Positions 7,109-11,776 of a stretch of 11,776 nt of DNA are shown here, in pieces. Where the stretch lies: contig CAYUAI010000111.1 in the NCBI GenBank assembly GCA_964442745.1, positions 1 to 11,776 on the forward strand, read 5' to 3'. Below the pieces are notes generated by a model. That model worked only from the letters and a program-made list of their open reading frames with translations, was not told where the DNA came from and ran no database searches. The position numbers and the translations under genes were made by a program. Each line of letters opens with the position of its first letter. The first letter of the stretch is position 1. The stretch comes from CAYUAI01 sp964442745. GTDB taxonomy: Bacteria; Pseudomonadota; Gammaproteobacteria; S012-40.

Positions 7109-7951
7109 ATGTCTGATGGACGTGTAAAACTTAGGATAAAAGTCAAAAGAAAATACTTTAATCCGGTCGTTGATATTCCTCCCATTCAATCGAGTCAACC
7201 TAGATATTTTGCCATGGTTGCAGTGGTCATTATTTTTGTTGCTATTATTTTTTGGTTTGTCAGTAGCAATAAGCTTGATCAACATATATCAGCGACATCA
7301 CGAACACAGTTCGTTGCTTTGTCGGGGCTGGATATACCCATGGGTAACGGATTACCATCAACCATCAATGAACCGAAAGCGAATTTAGCGGTGGGTGGTC
7401 TTACTGAGCAAGATGATAAACCGATTGCTGAAGCGGTGCTAGAGGCGGAGCATCGATCGGCTGTCGGAGAAGTTTTTCCCTCGGAAGAAACGGCGTCAGC
7501 CATTGGTTCGATGCCACCTGTTTCGTTAGACAGCGCTCCATCGCGGGAGCCACGGCGAGAAAAAGCGGATATGGCTTTATTCGAGACAACAAAAACTGAG
7601 AAGCCGTCAACTCAGACTGGTTATATCGAACGTGCCTTATTAACTAATGCCGTTAAACAGCGTGAACCCGTGGATCAAATTGATGCATTGGTATCCGCCC
7701 GTGAAGGTGGTGTTAAACTCGTGTATTTCTATACCGAATTTAGAGAGATGAAAGGTCAAACGCTTTATCACCATTGGAAGTACGCAGGTAAGGTATACGC
7801 CATTGTGCCTTTTGAAATTAATGGCAATCGCTGGCGCGTGTATTCCAGTAAGCGGCTTAACCCAACCATGCTAGGTCATTGGCAAGTGGCGGTGGTTGAT
7901 GAGTTGGGTAATACGCTGCATCAAGAGCATTTTAATTATACACTGCCATGA
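7109..7951 (+). CDS. Membrane-anchored DUF2914-domain protein
   Basis: A 280-residue protein. The N-terminus is basic (residues 4-15), followed by one membrane segment at about 33-52, so the positive-inside rule places the bulk outside the cytoplasm. Residues 55-170 form a low-complexity linker rich in E, S, A and P. Residues 174-280 match the DUF2914 pattern as I know it: RALLTNAVKQREPVDQI (175-191), VYFYTEFREMKGQTLYHHW (205-223), NRWRVYSSKRLNP (240-252), GHWQVAVVD (256-264) and a final aromatic strand HFNY. The domain's function is not known to me; its many aromatic residues suggest ligand or polymer binding, which is inference only. ATG 7109 is supported by TAGGAAAG at 7096-7103. It lies 88 nt after kdsB on the same strand and may be the last gene of the operon or have its own promoter. 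Confidence 0.85.
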   Translation: MSDGRVKLRIKVKRKYFNPVVDIPPIQSSQPRYFAMVAVVIIFVAIIFWFVSSNKLDQHISATSRTQFVALSGLDIPMGNGLPSTINEPKANLAVGGLTEQDDKPIAEAVLEAEHRSAVGEVFPSEETASAIGSMPPVSLDSAPSREPRREKADMALFETTKTEKPSTQTGYIERALLTNAVKQREPVDQIDALVSAREGGVKLVYFYTEFREMKGQTLYHHWKYAGKVYAIVPFEINGNRWRVYSSKRLNPTMLGHWQVAVVDELGNTLHQEHFNYTLP

Positions 7952-7972
7952 GGAGTGGGGATGTGTTGTTTA

Positions 7973-8102
7973 TAAGTTTAAATTGATTTCAGAGAAAAAT
8001 AGGCGGGTAGCGTGGATTTGCTACGCTTAATTCACGCAACATGGAGAAAAAAAAAGGAAACGGCATTTTTTAATGATTTTTCGTGAAATCAGTTTAAACT
8101 TA
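7973..8102. repeat. 130-bp unit with 19-bp terminal inverted repeats, MITE-like
   Basis: The left arm TAAGTTTAAATTGATTTCA (7973-7991) and the right arm TGAAATCAGTTTAAACTTA (8084-8102) are inverted copies matching at 18 of 19 positions; in RNA the single mismatch becomes a G-U pair. Between the arms lie 92 nt without an ORF, including a small hairpin (GTAGC 8007-8011 with GCTAC 8020-8024). Just outside the arms, TGTTGTT occurs at 7964-7970 and again at 8104-8110, which could be a 7-bp target-site duplication, though the motif is simple. It starts 22 nt after the DUF2914 stop. It may be a miniature transposable element or a long RNA stem at the operon end. The repeat is certain; its nature is inferred. 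Confidence 0.55.
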
Positions 8103-8378
8103 CTGTTGTTGGTAAAGCTTTAGCCCATTCCTTAAGAAGCGTTGGTGAAACTCCTTGCCATCATTTTGCTATGGTTTGTCGTTTCGCCTGGCCAGGACAA
8201 AAAAATATGCCTCGCCCTCAATGCCTAAATCTCAAATGCTTCAGGTGTATTAAGCCCTTCGACAAAGCCTCTTAGTGACTCGCTCATTGAAATAATTTCA
8301 AAATAACAGGCCAGTGTGTATTGAGTGTTTTTACGCCGATTGTTATTTTCTTCTAGCTAAGAACGGCTTGCGAAGCGA

Positions 8379-8524
8379 TTAACTCATCATTTTTTGATCG
8401 TTCACTTTAATCTCAAAGATAAAATACCGTGATGGATAATCATACACATTGTAAATTGTAAGGGTTGTGTTTCATTGAGCAATTTTTCTTCATCCATGTA
8501 ACGTTTGATGACGCTGCAAGTCAT
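8379..8524 (-). pseudogene. Degraded small ORF remains, minus strand
   Basis: On the minus strand an ATG at 8524 opens a 40-codon frame, starting MTCSVIKRYMDEEKLLNE, that stops at 8402. The neighbouring frame reads LTIYNVYDYP then SRYFIFEIKVNDQKMMS and stops at 8379. The second half looks more protein-like than the first frame's own end, which hints at one frameshifted gene end. No ribosome site precedes the ATG. No family is recognised, and the call is weak. Confidence 0.2.
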
Positions 8525-8631
8525 GAAGGAAATACCGATTTAAAACAAAGATGAGGAAAGGCTATTGTTTTGATGATTATAATCGATCACTAGTCTCACA
8601 GATAAATAAATTAAAAATGAATTTAACTCGG

Positions 8632-8666
8632 TTGATCAGCGCATCAAGTTTTCCTCAAATTTGATG
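8632..8666 (+). promoter_or_regulatory. Competing inverted repeats upstream of the ABC exporter
   Basis: ATCAA at 8643-8647 can pair with TTGAT at 8632-8636 (6-nt loop), or as CATCAA (8642-8647) with TTGATG at 8661-8666 (13-nt loop). These pairings exclude each other. They lie 36-70 nt before the start codon and may be an operator or a weak leader switch. The stems are short, and a TTGACT at 8667-8672 without a good -10 lies alongside. Confidence 0.25.
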
Positions 8667-8701
8667 TTGACTTGGCTGAAATGTAACTACAAGGATAAAC
8701 C

Positions 8702-9589
8702 ATGACGCCCATTATTGAAGTGAAATCTCTGGTCAAACATTATGGGGAGGTGGAGGCTGTTAACGGTATTGATCTACAAATTCAGCCCGGCATTTGTTTT
8801 GGCCTACTAGGGCCGAACGGTGCAGGAAAAACCACAACCATTGAGATGATAGAAGGGATTCTTGAGCCCACTTCCGGTGATATTTTTTATCAAGGCGAGT
8901 CGATTGGCAAGCGATTTCGCAATGAAGTGGGAATCCAGTTTCAAGCCACGGCGTTGCAGGAATTTTTGACCGTTGCGGAAACCATTCAATTATTTAAACG
9001 CTTGTATACTAAGACCATGGATTGGGATGAGTTGGTGTCGTTATGCTCATTGGGCGATTTGCTGGATCGGGATAATAAACAGCTTTCTGGTGGGCAAAGA
9101 CAACGATTATTGCTGGCGTTAGCGTTAGTCAATGATCCGCAAGTGATTTTTTTGGATGAACCAACCACGGGTCTGGATCCGCAAGCTCGGCGTAATTTTT
9201 GGGAGCTGGTGCGGTTAATTCGCCAGCGCCATAAAACGATTATTCTGACGACGCATTATATGGAAGAAGCGTATGAGCTATGTGATGAAATTGTGATTGT
9301 GGATAAAGGTAAAATTATTGCACAGGGAACACCGCAGACCCTGTTAAAAAGCCATTTTGGTGATTCGATTATTCAATTACCGAAAGCGGATGTTGATATT
9401 GATGCATTGGCAAACAGCTCGCTGAAGTATGCGGAGCAAACCGAGTGGATAGAAATTATGACCGCTGATGTTCACCAAACCCTGGAAGCATTATTAACCC
9501 TGGGTGTTTCGTTAACACGGATGCGGTTAAGGGCGTGGAGCCTTGAAGATTTATTCATTAAACTGACCGGTGATAAACTAAGGGCCTAA
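8702..9589 (+). CDS. ABC-2 type exporter, ATP-binding protein
   Basis: A 295-residue ATPase of the DrrA/CcmA type that powers export through the permease encoded next. Walker A GPNGAGKTT is at residues 37-45, the Q-loop glutamine at 81, signature LSGGQRQR at 128-135, Walker B VIFLDE at 148-153, the D-loop-type TTGLDP at 155-160, and His185 in the H-loop (TTHYMEEA). The C-terminal 70 residues form the accessory domain usual in this group, ending in RAWSLEDLFIKLTG. All catalytic motifs look intact. The ATG at 8702 has AAGGA at 8691-8695, 6 nt upstream. The substrate cannot be told from the sequence; relatives export drugs, polyketides, lipids or polysaccharides. The gene is a separate transcription unit from the lipid A block, with a 750-bp gap before it. 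Confidence 0.92.
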   Translation: MTPIIEVKSLVKHYGEVEAVNGIDLQIQPGICFGLLGPNGAGKTTTIEMIEGILEPTSGDIFYQGESIGKRFRNEVGIQFQATALQEFLTVAETIQLFKRLYTKTMDWDELVSLCSLGDLLDRDNKQLSGGQRQRLLLALALVNDPQVIFLDEPTTGLDPQARRNFWELVRLIRQRHKTIILTTHYMEEAYELCDEIVIVDKGKIIAQGTPQTLLKSHFGDSIIQLPKADVDIDALANSSLKYAEQTEWIEIMTADVHQTLEALLTLGVSLTRMRLRAWSLEDLFIKLTGDKLRA

Positions 9590-9592
9590 ACA

Positions 9593-10600
9593 GTGAAACG
9601 ATTTTTTGCCGTATTATATGCACGTAACTTGGAGTTTCTTCGCGATAAAGCGGCGTTGTCTTGGACGGTTGGTATGCCATTTTTATTGGTGATAGGTTTC
9701 GCCATGATTTTTTCTAGCGATGACAAAACGCTTTATAAAGTCGGCTATTTAGGTTCACAAGCGGCTATCAACGCATCCGTTATGCCCTTTGTTAGTACGC
9801 AGTATTTACGGATAATTCCGTTTGATAATGAGGTGACAGCGACCCGTAAATTACGGTTTCACCAAATTGATATGGTGATTGATGAGCATAAGCCCAATCG
9901 GTATTGGGTCAATGAAAGCTCACCTAATAGCTACCTATTGGAGCGAGTATTGTGGGGCAGTGGTGGCGGTGATTTTCAGCGGCAAACGGTTGCCGGTGAA
10001 GAAATTCGTTATGTTGATTGGGTGTTGCCGGGGATTTTGTCGTTTAATATTATGATGGGCGCTTTGTTTGGTGCTGGCTATGTGATTGTGCGGTATCGAA
10101 AGAGTGGTTATTTAAAACGGTTGCAAGCTACCCCGGTGACGGCCTTTGAATTTTTGTGTGCGCAATTGGTGTCACGCTTAATCTTAATGCAATCAATTAC
10201 CGTGGCTGTTTTTGTCATCTGTCATTTTTTTATTAATTTTACGATGCATGGCTCGTATTGGTTGTTATTTTTAATCTCATTATTGGGCACTGTTTGCATG
10301 ATTTCGATGGGGTTGTTTGTCGCCGCTCGTATTGCGAGCGAGGAGCTTGCTGGCGGTTTACTCAACTTATTAACTTGGCCAATGATGATCCTCTCTGGTG
10401 TTTGGTTTTCGCTTGAAGGCACACATCCATTGATTCAAGGCTTCGCCCAAATTTTGCCTTTGACTCACTTAGTTGATGGTGCCAGAGCCATTATGACCGA
10501 AGGCGCTGGTTTCAGTGACATTGCACCAAACTTGCTGATGTTAACCGGGATAACGCTGGTTTTTTTATTATTGGCAGCTAAGGTATTTCGTTGGGATTAA
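9593..10600 (+). CDS. ABC-2 type exporter, permease protein
   Basis: A 335-residue membrane protein that forms the channel for the preceding ATPase. Six membrane segments are visible: about residues 26-41, 144-166, 186-213, 222-246, 254-275 and 313-331. A large extracytoplasmic domain (42-142) lies between the first two, as in the ABC-2 permeases with an enlarged first loop. The hallmark stretch LLTWPMMILSGVWFSLE followed by LPLTHLVDGARAI (259-275 and 288-300) is typical of ABC2_membrane proteins. The coupling segment RYRKSGYLKRLQATPV sits at 167-182. The start is a GTG 3 nt after the ATPase stop, with AAGGG at 9580-9584; tight spacing implies one operon and an equimolar pair. Transport direction is outward by family. 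Two half-transporters are expected per complex. Confidence 0.92.
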   Translation: MKRFFAVLYARNLEFLRDKAALSWTVGMPFLLVIGFAMIFSSDDKTLYKVGYLGSQAAINASVMPFVSTQYLRIIPFDNEVTATRKLRFHQIDMVIDEHKPNRYWVNESSPNSYLLERVLWGSGGGDFQRQTVAGEEIRYVDWVLPGILSFNIMMGALFGAGYVIVRYRKSGYLKRLQATPVTAFEFLCAQLVSRLILMQSITVAVFVICHFFINFTMHGSYWLLFLISLLGTVCMISMGLFVAARIASEELAGGLLNLLTWPMMILSGVWFSLEGTHPLIQGFAQILPLTHLVDGARAIMTEGAGFSDIAPNLLMLTGITLVFLLLAAKVFRWD

Positions 10601-10715
10601 ATGGAAAGCTCAAGAGTTTCAAGTTCTCTATGAGCCTACCATCGAGTGCGTATTATTGATTTTAGGTGGTAAAATAAAAGTAATTTTGTGAATACAGCGT
10701 CATCTCATCCTTATG

Positions 10716-10751
10716 AGCCTGCATTCTCAAGCACGTTTATCAATGCAGGCT
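10716..10751. terminator. Inverted repeat in the convergent junction, candidate bidirectional terminator
   Basis: AGCCTGCATT (10716-10725) pairs perfectly with AATGCAGGCT (10742-10751) over a 16-nt loop. It sits where the plus-strand exporter operon and the minus-strand permease gene converge, and overlaps the last codons of the latter. On the plus strand it is followed by GGATTTTGG, only a weak T-run, so termination efficiency is unclear. A partial direct copy of TATGAGCCT occurs some 85 nt upstream. Confidence 0.45.
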
Positions 10752-11729
10752 GGATTTTGGTAAATAATGGTGACTACGATACATCCACAAATAAATGCTT
10801 GAAAAAACGATGAGCAATAGACTGCTCTGCAGCAAGATATTGGTCGTTAACGGAATGAGCAGCAGAGAACTAATAAACTCAATAGCGATTAAACCGATAA
10901 GGAAATTCACAATGAAGACTCGTGACATATAATAACAAATAATTGCACCGAGCGGTGCACCAAGTACGACCACTGGAATGGCGGCAAGCCAATAGGCATG
11001 AACGGTTTCGTTGAAACCACCCAGGTAAAAATAATGCAGAAAAAAACCAAGCATGGCGTTAATAGCCATGAGCATAACCGATGTCGGCGTGGCAATTTTT
11101 TCATTCAGGCGAAACAGTAATACCATGACCGAAAAAGCAATGATATCGATCCCATTGCCCACTAAGCCACTCACTATACCACCCAAAAGACCCGTGGTTA
11201 ACAAGCATAAAACCTCCTTTCTACCACATTGCTGCAAATGTTGATTGCGTAATGCGCGTCCACGATTTAATAAAAACAAGGTAACCGCAAAGCTGACAAC
11301 CATGACGGTAAACGTCATTTTAACAAAAGCCGCTGATAACAATGGTGAAATCAGTCCCGCCCCGATTAGCATGCCTAAGAAACCACCACTACTCACCCAT
11401 TTGATGACTTGCCATTCGATCTTGATTTTTAATGCTAAAATAATTAACGAGGCGGCACACATGCCGACGCTCTGAATTGCTAGAGAAAAAACTTTGGCAT
11501 CCTGAGGCGATACATTGAGTAACTTGGTAAAGACGGGAAACGCGATAGCACCACCGCCCTCACTGGTCGCGCCAGCGATTAGGGAGCCAAATGCCATGGT
11601 GACGGTGATCTGCCAATGTTGCACAATATAATCAAAAGCAGGCAAGGGACCAGCTAAAAGATACCAACTGATCCAAACCAAGACCGTTAGAGAAAAAAAT
11701 CTTAATTTGATCGTATGCAATTCGTTCAT
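10740..11729 (-). CDS. TauE/SafE family (COG0730-like) permease
   Basis: A 329-residue membrane protein with about eight to nine hydrophobic segments. The family's internal duplication is clear: the first copy carries GSLIAGATSEGGGAIAFP (48-65), the second GLLGGIVSGLVGNGIDIIAF (180-199), each with the small-residue motif followed by a helix. The SPQDAK segment after the first motif (74-79) and PTSVMLMAINAMLGF (215-229) after the second are also typical. Relatives carry sulfite, taurine-derived sulfonates or other small organic anions, usually outward; the substrate here is unknown. The Ser-Glu-Gly-Gly-Gly version of the first motif is slightly unusual against the common G-x-G-G-G. The ATG at 11729 is the only start after the in-frame upstream stop; it lacks a clear ribosome site, which fits coupling to an upstream gene. 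It converges with the ABC exporter operon. Confidence 0.85.
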   Translation of the reverse strand: MNELHTIKLRFFSLTVLVWISWYLLAGPLPAFDYIVQHWQITVTMAFGSLIAGATSEGGGAIAFPVFTKLLNVSPQDAKVFSLAIQSVGMCAASLIILALKIKIEWQVIKWVSSGGFLGMLIGAGLISPLLSAAFVKMTFTVMVVSFAVTLFLLNRGRALRNQHLQQCGRKEVLCLLTTGLLGGIVSGLVGNGIDIIAFSVMVLLFRLNEKIATPTSVMLMAINAMLGFFLHYFYLGGFNETVHAYWLAAIPVVVLGAPLGAIICYYMSRVFIVNFLIGLIAIEFISSLLLIPLTTNILLQSSLLLIVFSSIYLWMYRSHHYLPKSSLH

Positions 11730-11733
11730 CGCA

Positions 11734-11776
11734 TTATTGAGTGTAGAGATCTAGCGCTTTTCGTAAAGCCGGAGGG
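11734..11776 (-). CDS. Possible 3' end of another minus-strand gene
   Basis: From the window edge one minus-strand frame reads PPALRKALDLYTQ and stops (TAA) at 11736-11734, 4 nt before the permease start. The composition looks like the end of an alpha-helical protein. A second open frame ends at a TGA overlapping the permease ATG, but reads less like protein. Fourteen codons are too few to be sure. If real, it would be the gene upstream of the permease in an operon. Confidence 0.3.
   Translation of the reverse strand, partial: PPALRKALDLYTQ

Larger units (their letters stand above)
7952..8701. other. 750-bp gene-poor stretch
   Basis: No ORF with coding character longer than about 40 codons is found on either strand. 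What it holds: a 130-bp inverted-repeat unit (7973-8102); an A9 run at 8047-8055; a perfect 10-bp palindrome CCTGGCCAGG (8187-8196) inside a TTTGTC/GACAAA pairing (8175-8201); AAGCCCTTCGACAAAGCC at 8252-8269, which reminds me of a motif common in dispersed bacterial repeats (memory only); a 15-bp palindrome TTGAAATAATTTCAA (8287-8301); degraded minus-strand ORF remains (8379-8524); a lone TATAAT (8578-8583); and the region upstream of the ABC exporter. The texture suggests an insertion hot-spot or decayed DNA rather than ordinary spacer. Confidence 0.6.

Noticed and set aside
8175..8201. Hairpin with a poly-A side as an intrinsic terminator
   Set aside because: On the minus strand the T-tract would precede the stem rather than follow it, so it does not fit an intrinsic terminator in either direction.
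8225..8287. 20-codon minus-strand ORF (MSESLRGFVEGLNTPEAFEI)
   Set aside because: It has no ribosome site and is too short; it overlaps a repeat-like stretch and may be chance.
1..11776. CRISPR array, tRNA/rRNA, phage or defence cluster
   Set aside because: No regularly spaced repeats, cloverleaf-like segments or hallmark genes were seen on either strand.

Overview
The window looks like a chromosomal piece of a gammaproteobacterium of moderate, somewhat AT-leaning base composition. The core is the widespread gammaproteobacterial envelope block comEC - exbB - exbD - msbA - lpxK - ycaR - kdsB. This order and the protein sequences fit a gammaproteobacterium outside the Enterobacterales, perhaps a Legionellales/Coxiella-type lineage, but the genus cannot be fixed from the sequence alone. 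No tRNA, rRNA, CRISPR array, intact insertion sequence, phage gene or recognisable defence system was found.

Layout. Positions 1-1391 hold the 3' two-thirds of comEC (the start lies outside the window). Positions 1388-1798 are a spacer with remains of a decayed membrane-protein-like reading frame, then a probable promoter. 1799-2838 is exbB-exbD, overlapping by 4 bp. A perfect 11-bp hairpin, a TATAAT hexamer and a 25-codon leader-like ORF lie between exbD and msbA. 2951-4717 is msbA. 4714-5077 is a decayed gene, tied to msbA and lpxK by 4-bp GTGA overlaps at both ends but broken by one stop and two frameshifts. 5074-6060 is lpxK, 6074-6253 ycaR, 6253-7020 kdsB, and 7109-7951 a membrane-anchored DUF2914 protein. 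7952-8701 is a 750-bp gene-poor stretch with a 130-bp inverted-repeat element and degraded ORF remains. 8702-10600 is a two-gene ABC-2 type exporter. A hairpin lies in the convergent junction, and 10740-11729 on the minus strand is a TauE/SafE family permease, preceded on the same strand by the possible tail of another gene.

How the genes work together. MsbA flips lipid A-core across the inner membrane, LpxK phosphorylates the lipid A disaccharide at the 4' position, and KdsB activates Kdo as CMP-Kdo. The block therefore serves lipid A/Kdo assembly and export. ExbB-ExbD would energise an outer-membrane process by proton motive force. The DUF2914 protein closes the run with a single membrane anchor and an extracytoplasmic domain, and its role is unknown.

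The most unusual item is the decayed gene between msbA and lpxK. Its missing two bases restore the length to a multiple of three exactly, and both of its ends overlap its neighbours in the way translationally coupled genes do. I see no clear new multi-gene system. The rest is mainly core metabolism and transport.
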